DNA of 64,000 nt from Alphaproteobacteria bacterium (lineage in GTDB: Bacteria > Pseudomonadota > Alphaproteobacteria > UBA7985 > JAUIBT01): positions 1 through 64,000 of the forward strand of contig JAUIDR010000014.1 in assembly GCA_030428565.1 (NCBI GenBank), given 5' to 3'. The position numbers and the translations under genes were made by a program. This document shows, in pieces, positions 33,869-41,876 of the stretch. Numbering within the stretch: position 1 is the stretch's first letter; each line of letters opens with the position of its first letter. The notes below the pieces were generated by a model. It searched no databases. It worked only from the letters and a program-made list of their open reading frames with translations, and had not been told where the DNA came from.

Positions 33869-35053
33869 TCACTCCTCTAGGTCAACCAGTGCTTTAGCAA
33901 AGGCTTGCGGATCGAAGGGCGACAGGTCTTCCATGGCCTCGCCAACGCCGATGGCGTGGATCGGCAGGCCAAAACGGTCTGCCAAGCCCACCACAACACC
34001 ACCTCGCGCGGTGCCATCCAGCTTGGTGACGATCAGGCCGCTAACGTCGATCAACTCTTTGAAGGTCTTGACCTGGTTGATGGCGTTCTGACCCGTGGTG
34101 GCATCTAGAACCAACAGCGTGTCGTGGGGCGCGCTGTCGTCTAGCTTCTTGATAACGCGAACGATTTTCTGCAATTCGGCCATCAGATCGGCCTTGTTAT
34201 GCAGTCGGCCAGCGGTATCGACAATCAGCACATCCACGCCTTCGGCTCTGGCGCGTTCAACCGCCTGGTAGGCGACGGCGGCGGGATCAGCGCGTTCGGC
34301 GCCAGTGACGATAGGCACGCTCGCGCGTTCGGCCCAGATTTGCAGTTGGCCAACGGCCGCAGCGCGATAAGTGTCGGCGGCAGCCAGCATGACCTTGGCA
34401 CCTTGTGCTTGAAACTGGCTTGCCAGCTTACCGATGGTCGTCGTTTTACCCGCGCCGTTGACTCCCGTCACAAGCAAAATGTGGGGGCGGTGTTGGTTCT
34501 TGATATCCAGCGCGTAGGCGACAGGCTCCAGCATGTCGGCGATGATGCTGGCCAGCGCTTGGCGAAATTCTTGGTCGCTGGCTTCTTGGCCAAAGCGCTG
34601 ACGGCGCAGCTCGGCGACGATTTTGGCGGCGGGTTCTACGCCCAAATCGCCCATAATCAGCTGATCTTCCAGCTCTTCCAGGGCATCGTCGTCGATGCGC
34701 CCGCCGCTGAACAGGCCGGTCAGTCCCGCGCCGAGGCGCGATGAGGATTTGGCTAGGCCTTGACGCAACCGCTGTGCCCAAGAGGCGCGGGGTTTGTCAC
34801 CAGTCTTTTTGGCAGGCGCTGCTGTAGCCTCTTGTTGGTCGCCGCTGCTTTGTGGGCGCTCATCCTTGCGGGCTTCGGTTTGTTCCGCCGGGCTAGCCTC
34901 TGTCTGTCCAGCGTCCTTTCCGGCGTCCTTTCCGGCGTCCTGTCCGGCGCCGTCCTGAACGCGGCTTTCTAGCTCGGACGCGCTGGCCTTAGCCGGGCTT
35001 GGCTCTGCGCTCTGCGCGTCCTGCTTTTTGCGGCCCCAGCCGAATAAACGCAT
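33869..35053 (-). CDS. ftsY: Signal recognition particle receptor FtsY
   Basis: A 394-residue GTPase. The start MRLFGWGRKKQDAQ is chosen because the upstream extension of the frame falls inside mtaB. An acidic/Ala-rich A-domain (about 12-95) includes a DAGKDAGKDAG repeat. The NG domain has TGVNGAGKTTTIGKLA (G1), DTYRAAAVGQLQIWAE (G2), VDTAGRLHNKADLM (G3) and TKLDGTARGG (G4). It docks ribosome-SRP complexes at the membrane and pairs with Ffh, encoded 3 kb away. It is the last gene of dapF-mtaB-ftsY. Confidence 0.97.
   Translation of the reverse strand: MRLFGWGRKKQDAQSAEPSPAKASASELESRVQDGAGQDAGKDAGKDAGQTEASPAEQTEARKDERPQSSGDQQEATAAPAKKTGDKPRASWAQRLRQGLAKSSSRLGAGLTGLFSGGRIDDDALEELEDQLIMGDLGVEPAAKIVAELRRQRFGQEASDQEFRQALASIIADMLEPVAYALDIKNQHRPHILLVTGVNGAGKTTTIGKLASQFQAQGAKVMLAAADTYRAAAVGQLQIWAERASVPIVTGAERADPAAVAYQAVERARAEGVDVLIVDTAGRLHNKADLMAELQKIVRVIKKLDDSAPHDTLLVLDATTGQNAINQVKTFKELIDVSGLIVTKLDGTARGGVVVGLADRFGLPIHAIGVGEAMEDLSPFDPQAFAKALVDLEE
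34911..34946 (-). repeat. 12-bp x3 tandem repeat in the FtsY A-domain
   Basis: Three adjacent 12-bp units (gcgtcctttccg, twice exact and once with one change) encode DAGK/DAGQ repeats in the disordered acidic domain of FtsY. The unit is four codons. Confidence 0.85.
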
Positions 35054-35069
35054 ATCGAATTCCTGTTGC

Positions 35070-36482
35070 TTAAGAAGAGGCGGCAGAAGTGACGCCGGCA
35101 AGCGCCAGTGGATGACCCCGCAAGGTCGGTCCCTTACCGGCTGCACCGTCGTTGGCTTGTAGGACCACATCAACCAAGGAACCAGCGGGGGCGTCGGGCA
35201 GGCTGACCGCCAAGAACTGGGGCGAGCGCGCTAGGCCGCCCTTTTCCACCAGAACCTGACACCGCGCGCCGATTTGGCTCTGGGTATAGGAGGCTAGCGC
35301 CGCATCACCGGCAGCACGCAATCGCGCCGCGCGCTCTTTGCGGACGGGCTTGGCCACTTGCGGCATGCGCGCTGCGGGGGTGCCTTCACGCTCGGAGTAG
35401 GGAAAGACATGCAGATAGATCAGGCCGCAGTCTTCAACCAGCGCCAGGCTGTCTTGGAATTGTTCTTCGGTCTCGGTCGGGAAACCTGCGATTAAATCGG
35501 CGCCAAAGACCACGTCCGGGCGCAGCGCGCGAATCTTCTGGCAGACCCGCAGAGCGTCGGCGCGCAAGTGGCGCCGCTTCATCCGCTTGAGGATCAGATC
35601 GCTGCCAGCCTGCAAGGATAAGTGCAGATGCGGCATGAAACGCGGCTCGTTGGCCAAGACGTGCAACAGGTGCTCGTCGATCTCGATGCTGTCGATGGAG
35701 GACAGGCGCAGGCGGGGAAGCTCGGGCACGGCGCTGAGCAGGCGGCGCACCAGTTGGCCCAATGAGGGGTCGCCCGGCAGATCCGGGCCATAAGAGGTGA
35801 TATCGACGCCGGTTAAAACGACTTCTTTGGTGCCGCCTTCGACCAAATGGCGCACTTGGGTGATGACATCGCCCATCGGCACTGAGCGCGCGTTGCCGCG
35901 GCCATAAGGGATGATGCAAAAGGTGCAGCGGTGATCGCAGCCCTGCTGGACCTGGATGAAGGCGCGGGTCTGCTGGTCGAAGCCGTCAATGAGCTGCGGG
36001 GCCAACGTCGTTGCTTGCATGATATCGTTGACTTCAACACGCGCATGCTCGCTGCTAGCACCCCAGGCTTCGGGGCGCAGCTTTTCTTCGTTGCCCAGCA
36101 CGCGTTGCACTTGCGGCATGGCGGCGAAGCGCTCTGGCGCGATTTGCGCCGCGCAACCGGTAACGATGATGGGGCGCTGGGGCGCGTCGCGATGGGCGCG
36201 GCGGATGGCCTGTTCGGCCTGGCGCTGTGCTTCGGACGTCACCGCGCAGGTATTGACGATCAGCGCATCGTCCAGCCCCGCCGCCTTGGCATGGCGACGC
36301 ATGACCTCGCTTTCATAGAAATTGAGGCGGCAGCCAAAGGTCTGCATATGGAGCCCCGAGGTCTCGGCCTCTTGCGGCCGGGACTCTTGTGGCCCAGATT
36401 CTTTCAGCCCGGACTTTGGCGGCCCAGACTCTTGCCGTTGGGCAGCTTGGGGGGCGGGGGGCTTAGCGTGGCGTGTCGACAA
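35070..36482 (-). CDS. mtaB: tRNA (N6-threonylcarbamoyladenosine(37)-C2)-methylthiotransferase MtaB
   Basis: A 470-residue radical-SAM methylthiotransferase that makes ms2t6A37 in tRNAs reading ANN codons. The UPF0004 N-domain has QTFGCRLNFYESEV, ALIVNTCAVTSEA and IVTGCAAQIAPE, giving the three Cys of the auxiliary cluster. The radical-SAM cluster is in GCDHRCTFCIIPYGRG (CxxxCxxC). A TRAM-like end closes the protein. The N-terminus is extended by about 45 residues with degenerate ESGP/QES repeats. The gene overlaps dapF by 20 bp, and ftsY starts 16 bp downstream. Confidence 0.95.
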   Translation of the reverse strand: MSTRHAKPPAPQAAQRQESGPPKSGLKESGPQESRPQEAETSGLHMQTFGCRLNFYESEVMRRHAKAAGLDDALIVNTCAVTSEAQRQAEQAIRRAHRDAPQRPIIVTGCAAQIAPERFAAMPQVQRVLGNEEKLRPEAWGASSEHARVEVNDIMQATTLAPQLIDGFDQQTRAFIQVQQGCDHRCTFCIIPYGRGNARSVPMGDVITQVRHLVEGGTKEVVLTGVDITSYGPDLPGDPSLGQLVRRLLSAVPELPRLRLSSIDSIEIDEHLLHVLANEPRFMPHLHLSLQAGSDLILKRMKRRHLRADALRVCQKIRALRPDVVFGADLIAGFPTETEEQFQDSLALVEDCGLIYLHVFPYSEREGTPAARMPQVAKPVRKERAARLRAAGDAALASYTQSQIGARCQVLVEKGGLARSPQFLAVSLPDAPAGSLVDVVLQANDGAAGKGPTLRGHPLALAGVTSAASS

Positions 36483-37380
36483 GGCCGTGTTCGTCCAGAA
36501 TTAGGGAGGCCTGGTAGACATAAGAATATGGACCGGTCATGTCCACCGTGCCGTCGTCCAGCCAGTCGATCCGCACCGTACCGCCTGGCATCATAACGCG
36601 TAGGCTGCGATCGGTTAGGCCGCGACGCATAGCGGCGGTCGCGGTTGCGCAGCTTGACGAGCCGCTGGCCAGAGTGGGCCCAACGCCGCGCTCCCAAATC
36701 AGAATTTGGATGGTCTGGCGGTCCCAGACCTTGACCAACTGCACATTGGTGCGCTCGGGAAACAGGGGATGCGTTTCGATTTGCGGCCCGATCAGGTCGC
36801 GTAGGGCCTCGCTCAAGTCATCGACGAAAAAGGAGCAGTGAGGATTGCCGACGCTGGTGGCAACCGGCGCCGTCAAACCCTCGATACTGAGCGGCAGGGC
36901 GTCGGTGTCGGCGGCTTCGGCCAGCGGGATCGCCTGCCAATCGCTGTGGACCGGGCCCATGTTGACGCGGATTTCATCGCCGTCATCGGTCTGCTCGCGC
37001 CGGGCGGGCAGCAGTCCGCTGATGGTCTGAATGGTTATGGCATCTTGGCCAGTCTCGCGCATGATAAGGTCAGCAATGCAGCGGGTGGCGTTGCCGCAAG
37101 CGCCGGCTTCTGAACCATCGGCGTTCAAGATACGCATGAAGACCTGGGCCTGCTCGCTTGGCTCCAAGATAATGAGCTGATCGAAGCCGACGCCCTTGTG
37201 GCGGTCGGCGATGGCCTGGGCTTGGGCGGCATTGGGGCGAAAGCCGTAGGCATCGGCGCAGCGTAGGGCCGTGGAGGCAGCGCAGGGTTGGCCGGTTGGG
37301 GCCAAATCGGGCGCGCGCGCGTCCATGACAACGAAGTCGTTGCCGCAACCGTGCATCTTAAGAAAGGGTATGGTGAGCAT
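36463..37380 (-). CDS. dapF: Diaminopimelate epimerase
   Basis: A 305-residue enzyme, a little longer than the usual 275-285. It interconverts LL- and meso-diaminopimelate for peptidoglycan and lysine. The start IPFLKMHGCGNDFVVMDA is conserved. The two catalytic Cys lie in EAGACGNATRCIADL and ASGSSSCATATAAMRRG. MPGGTVRIDWLDDGTVDMTG is near the C-terminus. It is the first gene of the dapF-mtaB-ftsY operon, so the promoter lies in the gene-free region to its right. Confidence 0.96.
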   Translation of the reverse strand: MLTIPFLKMHGCGNDFVVMDARAPDLAPTGQPCAASTALRCADAYGFRPNAAQAQAIADRHKGVGFDQLIILEPSEQAQVFMRILNADGSEAGACGNATRCIADLIMRETGQDAITIQTISGLLPARREQTDDGDEIRVNMGPVHSDWQAIPLAEAADTDALPLSIEGLTAPVATSVGNPHCSFFVDDLSEALRDLIGPQIETHPLFPERTNVQLVKVWDRQTIQILIWERGVGPTLASGSSSCATATAAMRRGLTDRSLRVMMPGGTVRIDWLDDGTVDMTGPYSYVYQASLILDEHGLVDTPR

Positions 37381-37633
37381 GGCTCAGCCTTTTACACATA
37401 AGTTAGCGCCGCTCAAGACGCCTTGTTCGCCAAAGCATCTGATTTAGGGCCCTGGTTTGTGTGCCATCGGGCAGTCGCCTCGAGTCTGACATTCAAAGGC
37501 TCTCTAAGCCCGGCAAAGACCCAAACCACCCGCACGATCAGATATTAAGGCTAAGCTGTGGCGCATTTGTGGTCGCATTGCCACAAATACGCGCAACTCA
37601 AGCGCGTTTATGGGGTGGATTGTAAAATTGCGC

Positions 37634-37651
37634 TTTGCGAATGTTCGCAAA
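37634..37651. promoter_or_regulatory. 8+2+8 palindrome, operator-like
   Basis: TTTGCGAA (37634-37641), TG, TTCGCAAA (37644-37651) is a perfect 8-bp inverted repeat with a 2-bp centre. A further half-site, ATTTGCGAAA, follows about 20 bp downstream. The form is that of a dimeric regulator binding site. Confidence 0.5.
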
Positions 37652-37831
37652 TACCTGTGGCTATTTGCGAAATCGGGCCGCAATTTGGCAATAAGGCGGC
37701 ATCGCGGCTTTGCGCGCCTGTCCGAAGCTGGTGAACTGAGTTTGTCGCCCATCTCCCCTTTTTCGTTTTCTTCGAAAGCGACGAGCGGGACGGGCGGCAC
37801 GAGTTGTCTTTATGTTTCCTCCCAACTTACG

Positions 37832-37908
37832 GCCGCTCATCCCATTTGGTCTCGATAACAGTCAGCCAGCCACTCCCTGTTTCAAGCCCTCTTGTGAGCG
37901 GCTTTTTT
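37832..37908 (+). terminator. Orphan terminator-like structure with six T
   Basis: GCCGCTCA (37832-37839) pairs with TGAGCGGC (37895-37902), followed at once by TTTTTT. A competing local stem AAGCC/GGCTT (37884-37888 with 37900-37904) also ends at the T-tract. No gene precedes it on the plus strand, so it would end a non-coding transcript. Confidence 0.5.
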
Positions 37909-38004
37909 CTGGCCCATCCCAATTTAATCCAGAGTTACTTGCGGCGCGCTTTGTCCCGGGATATAGCCGCGCGCTCACGCGCACAGCGGCGCCGTCAAGA
38001 GAGC

Positions 38005-38033
38005 TTGACCTTACCCCCCTTTTCCTTTACGAA
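38005..38033 (+). promoter_or_regulatory. Candidate promoter upstream of ffh
   Basis: TTGACC (38005-38010), 17 bp, then TACGAA (38028-38033). The -35 box is a good match and the -10 box is weak. It would give a leader of about 100 nt before ffh, containing the hairpin at 38083-38114. Confidence 0.3.
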
Positions 38034-38082
38034 CCGGCTCACAATCTAAGCAAGATGGGAAGTTTATCTGATTTCCCCCGCT

Positions 38083-38114
38083 CGTCCGCGAAGACTCGCG
38101 CACGGGCGTTTTTT
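38083..38114 (+). terminator. Terminator-like hairpin in the ffh leader
   Basis: CGTCCG (38083-38088) pairs with CGGGCG (38103-38108) with one G-U pair, and an internal CGCGA/TCGCG alternative exists. TTTTTT follows (38109-38114). The T-tract ends 24 bp before the ffh ATG, so it could attenuate ffh or end an upstream RNA. Confidence 0.45.
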
Positions 38115-38138
38115 GCTTTGGATAGACAGGATAGTTGA

Positions 38139-39563
38139 ATGTTTGAAGGTCTGGGCAATCGCCTGACAGGAATTTTTGACGGGCTTCGCGGGCGCGGTGC
38201 GCTGAGCGAGGAAGACGTTAAGAAGGCCATGCGCGAAATTCGCGTCGCGCTGTTGGAAGCCGACGTGGCCCTGCCGGTCGCCAAAGCCTTCATCGACCGC
38301 GTGCGTGAAAAGGCCGTCGGCCAGGAAGTGATCCGCTCGATCAGTCCGGGCCAGATGGTGGTCAAGATCGTCAGCGATGAGCTGGTGCGCATGCTGGGCT
38401 CGGAAGCCTCTGAGCTGAAATTGATGGGCGAGCCGCCATTGGTCTACCTGATGGTGGGTCTGCAAGGCGCTGGTAAGACAACCACGACCGGCAAGCTTGG
38501 TAAGCGCCTCAAAGAGCGCGACCGCAAAAAAGTGCTGATGGCGTCGCTGGATACCCGGCGACCCGCAGCGCAAGAGCAGCTCGCGGTTTTGGGCCAACAG
38601 ACTGGCGTTGACACACTGCCCATCGTTCCGGACGAGACCCCCGTCGCCATTACCAAGCGCGCGCAGACTGTCGCCCGCATGCAGGGCTATGACGTGTTGA
38701 TCTTGGATACGGCTGGCCGCCTGTCGATCGACCTGGAGCTGATGCAAGAAGTGCGTTCGGTGCGCGCTGTCTGTAAGCCGGTTGAAACGCTGTTGGTGGT
38801 CGATGCTATGACCGGCCAAGACGCGGTGCAGACCGGCAAGGCCTTCCACGAGGCGCTGGACCTGACCGGTATCGTGCTGACGCGGATCGACGGCGATGCC
38901 AGAGGCGGTGCGGCGCTCTCTATGCGCGAAGTTACAGGCTGCCCAATTAAGCTGATCGGTGAAGGTGAGGGCATGGACGCCCTGGATGTCTTCCACCCTG
39001 AGCGGATTGCCAACCGCATCTTGGGTATGGGCGATGTGGTTAGCCTGGTCGAAAAGGCTGCCGAGCATTTCGAGGAAGAAGAAGCCGAAAAGATCGCCAA
39101 GCGCTTGCAAAAGGGCAAGTTCGATTTGAACGATCTGGCCAGCCAGCTCAAGCAGATGCAAAACATGGGCGGTATGGGCGCATTGATGAAGATGTTGCCC
39201 GGCGGCGCCAAAATGCAGGCGGCCATGAAGGGCGCTAACATCGATGACAATCACATCAAGCGCCAGCTAGCGATTATCTCCTCCATGACACCGGCAGAGC
39301 GCAGCAAGCCAGAGCTGATGAAGGCCAGCCGCAAGCAACGGGTCGCCAACGGATCAGGCACCAGCGTGCAGGATGTCAACAAGCTGTTAAAGCAGTTCAA
39401 TGACGCCGCCAAAATGATGAAGCGCATGAAAAAGATGGGCAAAAAAGGCGGCGGCGGCGGTTTCCCCGGAATGGGGGGTGGTATGCCGCCAGGATTCGGC
39501 GGGCCAGGTGGCGGTATGCCCCCAATGGGCGGCGGCGGCTTCCCAGGGCTCGGTGGGCGCTAA
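38139..39563 (+). CDS. ffh: Signal recognition particle protein Ffh
   Basis: A 474-residue SRP GTPase. The N-domain starts MFEGLGNRLTGIFDGLRGRG. The G-domain has VGLQGAGKTTTTGKLG (G1), DTRRPAAQEQLAVLG (G2), LDTAGRLSIDLELM (G3) and TRIDGDARGGAALS (G4). The Met-rich M-domain (about 325-435) binds signal peptides and SRP RNA. A Gly/Pro/Met-rich tail of about 40 residues ends the protein, as in many alphaproteobacteria. It targets membrane proteins cotranslationally and partners FtsY. rpsP follows 89 bp downstream. Confidence 0.98.
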   Translation: MFEGLGNRLTGIFDGLRGRGALSEEDVKKAMREIRVALLEADVALPVAKAFIDRVREKAVGQEVIRSISPGQMVVKIVSDELVRMLGSEASELKLMGEPPLVYLMVGLQGAGKTTTTGKLGKRLKERDRKKVLMASLDTRRPAAQEQLAVLGQQTGVDTLPIVPDETPVAITKRAQTVARMQGYDVLILDTAGRLSIDLELMQEVRSVRAVCKPVETLLVVDAMTGQDAVQTGKAFHEALDLTGIVLTRIDGDARGGAALSMREVTGCPIKLIGEGEGMDALDVFHPERIANRILGMGDVVSLVEKAAEHFEEEEAEKIAKRLQKGKFDLNDLASQLKQMQNMGGMGALMKMLPGGAKMQAAMKGANIDDNHIKRQLAIISSMTPAERSKPELMKASRKQRVANGSGTSVQDVNKLLKQFNDAAKMMKRMKKMGKKGGGGGFPGMGGGMPPGFGGPGGGMPPMGGGGFPGLGGR

Positions 39564-39652
39564 AACGCGCGGCACAAGCGCCCTGCAAACAGCAAAGTTT
39601 CACAATTTCTTATTCTAACTAATCTAGAAAACCTGAAGGAAATCAAACTCCT

Positions 39653-40069
39653 ATGTCTACTAAAATCCGTTTGGCCCGTGGTGGTTCTAAGGCGCGTCCT
39701 TTCTATCGCATCGTTGTTGCTGACAGCCGCATGCCTCGCGACGGCCGCTTCATCGAGCGCCTGGGCTCTTACAACCCCATGCTGCCCAAGGACCACGACG
39801 AGCGCGTCATTATCAAAGACGCCGAGCGCGTTAAGCATTGGCTGAGCCAGGGCGCCGTTGTCACTGATCGCGTTCACCGCATGCTGTCTGCTGTTAAGGA
39901 TGCAGAGGGCAACGCTCTGATGGGGGCACGCGCGGTTCCAAGCCAGACCAAGAAGAGCCAGAAGTCTCAAAAGACCCTGGATCGTGAGCAGGAAAAGGCT
40001 GAAAAGCTGGCCGCTGCTGCTGAAGCTGCGAAAGAAGCCGAAGCTGCGGCTGCTGACGCAGACGCCTAA
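39653..40069 (+). CDS. rpsP: 30S ribosomal protein S16
   Basis: A 138-residue S16. The core [20 protein letters not shown], then [13 protein letters not shown] and [17 protein letters not shown], is highly conserved. After about residue 85 a long Lys/Ala/Glu-rich tail follows, common in alphaproteobacteria. GAAGGA lies upstream of the ATG within an AT-rich leader. The usual partners rimM, trmD and rplS do not follow; a MarC-family gene does. The codon choice is very regular (CGC/CGT, GCT), as expected of a highly expressed gene. Confidence 0.98.
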   Translation: MSTKIRLARGGSKARPFYRIVVADSRMPRDGRFIERLGSYNPMLPKDHDERVIIKDAERVKHWLSQGAVVTDRVHRMLSAVKDAEGNALMGARAVPSQTKKSQKSQKTLDREQEKAEKLAAAAEAAKEAEAAAADADA

Positions 40070-40190
40070 AACAGACGCCCAAGGCATACGTTCGGCGGGG
40101 AGGTCTGGCGTTCAGGCCGCCCTGTTTGACGAACGGATCGTGGCCCTTAGTGGCCGCACTCGCCTGCCGGCCGCCGCGCGCTGACCCGAC

Positions 40191-40826
40191 ATGATCGACG
40201 CTTTCATCTCCGCTTTCTTGCTGCTGTTCGTGGTTGTGGACCCATTGGGAAATATCCCTTTGTTCCTGGCCATTACCAGCCATTTGCCCAAGCAACGCTT
40301 GGTGCGGATCGTCTGTGAGGCGGTGATCATTGCGACTTGCATTCTGGCGGGTTTTGCCCTGGTCGGCACAGCGATCCTATCCTACCTTGGCATTTCCTTT
40401 GCCTCCTTCAAGGTGGCGGGCGGCCTGGTGCTGTTCCGGCTCTCGTTGGAGATGCTGACCTCCAAGCGCGAGGAGCGTCGCCGCTCGAACGTTGAAGGCG
40501 AGGGCGATGAAGATCCATCCGACAATGTAACGGTCTTTCCTCTGGCGACGCCTTTGTTGGCGGGCCCGTCGGCCATTGTCTCGGTCATGGTCGTCATTTC
40601 GGATCACGCCGACGATTTCATGTTGCAAGCGGTCGGCGCGGCGGCGCTGATCGCCGTGATGCTGGCTTCGGCGGTGATCTTGTCGGTTGCCGTTACCGCT
40701 CGCCAATGGATCAACCAACAGGTCATGGTGGTGCTTTCGCGCGTGATGGCGATCATCCTGGCCGCCATGTCGGTGCAGTTCGTCGTCGATGGCGCGCGTG
40801 AGTTGGGGCTGTTCCCAGCGCTCTAG
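40191..40826 (+). CDS. MarC family integral membrane protein
   Basis: A 211-residue membrane protein with about six helices. ISAFLLLFVVVDPLGNIPLF is the start motif of the MarC family. FPLATPLLAGPSAIVSVMV is the second signature, located after a charged loop (EERRRSNVEGEGDEDPSDN) between helices 3 and 4. ILAAMSVQFVVDGARELG closes the protein as in the family. The function of MarC proteins is unknown despite the name. It occupies the place where rimM usually follows rpsP. Confidence 0.92.
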   Translation: MIDAFISAFLLLFVVVDPLGNIPLFLAITSHLPKQRLVRIVCEAVIIATCILAGFALVGTAILSYLGISFASFKVAGGLVLFRLSLEMLTSKREERRRSNVEGEGDEDPSDNVTVFPLATPLLAGPSAIVSVMVVISDHADDFMLQAVGAAALIAVMLASAVILSVAVTARQWINQQVMVVLSRVMAIILAAMSVQFVVDGARELGLFPAL

Positions 40827-40887
40827 CGCCTTCTTGTATGCTAAACCTGTCGCCCCAAGCGAGAGGCAACAACAGAGCCCTAAACCC

Positions 40888-41601
40888 ATGAAAAAATTCT
40901 ATAGCCAGGCCTCTTCAGGCCCGACGGACGATGGCTTTGGCCTGTTTTTGGACGGCAAGCGCATGCAGACCCCGGCCAAACGCCCATTGAGCTTACCCAA
41001 TCAAGCGCTGGCTGCGGCTATCGCCAAAGAATGGGCCGCCCAAGAAGAGACCATCGAGCCGCAGACCATGCCGCTGACCCAGTTGGCCGCCACCGCACAA
41101 GACCGCATGAGCCAGACCGAAGCGGGGCCCGGCCAAGAAAGCGAGCGCGATAAAACCTTGCGCATTCTTGCTGACTACGCCGCGACCGATTTGGTCTGCT
41201 ATCGTTCGACCAACAGCCAACTTGAAGCGCGCCAAGCCGAGGCCTGGCAGCCGTGGCTGGACTGGGCAGCGGGTGCCCACGGCATCATTTTTCACCATAC
41301 CCAAAGCCTGATGCCGATCGAACAGCCCGAGGCCTCAATGCTGCAGGTCCGTGGCCTTTTGGACGCCATGGACGCCTGGCAACTAACCGGCTTTATGGTG
41401 CTGTGTCCGGGGCTGGGCTCCTTCGTGCTGGCGCTGGCAGTGCGCGATCAGAACCTGAGCGCCGAGCAGGCCTTGAAACTGGCGAGCTTGGACGAAGCCT
41501 TCCAGGAAGAGATGTGGGGCTCAGACGCCGAAGCACAAAAGGCCATGGCGGCCAAGCAGGCCGATCTAGAGGCCGCCGCGCGCTTTTTGACCCTGCTCTA
41601 G
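40888..41601 (+). CDS. ATP12 family F1-ATPase assembly chaperone
   Basis: A 237-residue protein. MKKFYSQASSGPTDDGFGLF, then LDGKRMQTPAKRPLSLPN, and AIAKEWAAQEETIEPQTMPL are clear ATP12 signatures, and TDLVCYRSTNSQLEARQAE follows. ATP12 binds the alpha subunit during F1 assembly in mitochondria and alphaproteobacteria, which supports the taxonomic call. I took the ATG at 40888; the frame is open upstream into marC. The promoter or coupling is not clear. Confidence 0.94.
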   Translation: MKKFYSQASSGPTDDGFGLFLDGKRMQTPAKRPLSLPNQALAAAIAKEWAAQEETIEPQTMPLTQLAATAQDRMSQTEAGPGQESERDKTLRILADYAATDLVCYRSTNSQLEARQAEAWQPWLDWAAGAHGIIFHHTQSLMPIEQPEASMLQVRGLLDAMDAWQLTGFMVLCPGLGSFVLALAVRDQNLSAEQALKLASLDEAFQEEMWGSDAEAQKAMAAKQADLEAAARFLTLL

Positions 41602-41876
41602 TCTCCCAAAGTTGGGGGCTTGCAAAATCGCCTGATCGAAACGGCGCTAGTCTTTACAAAAACCAATGCGCGCCTGCGGTCTTTGCTTCTCTTTTCAACC
41701 CGCTGCTAGCATGATATCCCCTTGAGGCTACGCCCTTAGGTGGCAGTGGCTGGCTTGGATTGGGTCTTTAGATTGGGTCGTGGTGAGGCGCCGATGCGCA
41801 GCCGCGCTCGCTGGCTCGCCCCATCAGTAGGCTCGCCCTATCAAACGTGCATGACAATAACGACGGGAAACATACC

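Larger units (their letters stand above)
37381..38138. other. 758-bp gene-free region between dapF and ffh
   Basis: No convincing protein is encoded. Seen here: a hairpin ATTTGTGG/CCACAAAT (37565-37588, 8-nt loop), a palindrome at 37634-37651, a terminator-like structure with six T at 37832-37908, a candidate promoter at 38005-38033 and a second hairpin with six T at 38083-38114, just before ffh. I looked for the 4.5S SRP RNA signature (GGAA loop region) and did not find it. A small RNA or leader is plausible. Confidence 0.6.

Noticed and set aside
37541-37908. 4.5S SRP RNA gene near ffh
   Set aside because: The conserved GGAA loop context and asymmetric bulge of SRP RNA were not found.
37812-38138. 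108-codon frame ending directly before ffh
   Set aside because: It runs through two terminator-like hairpins, has no ribosome binding site and no recognisable protein features. Its stop next to the ffh ATG is noted in the ffh leader finding only.
38064-39254. 396-codon open frame antisense to ffh
   Set aside because: It mirrors the codon pattern of ffh on the opposite strand; composition is rich in H, Q and R with no family features. Similar antisense frames (29145-30074, 28316-28948, 42735-43613) were dropped for the same reason.
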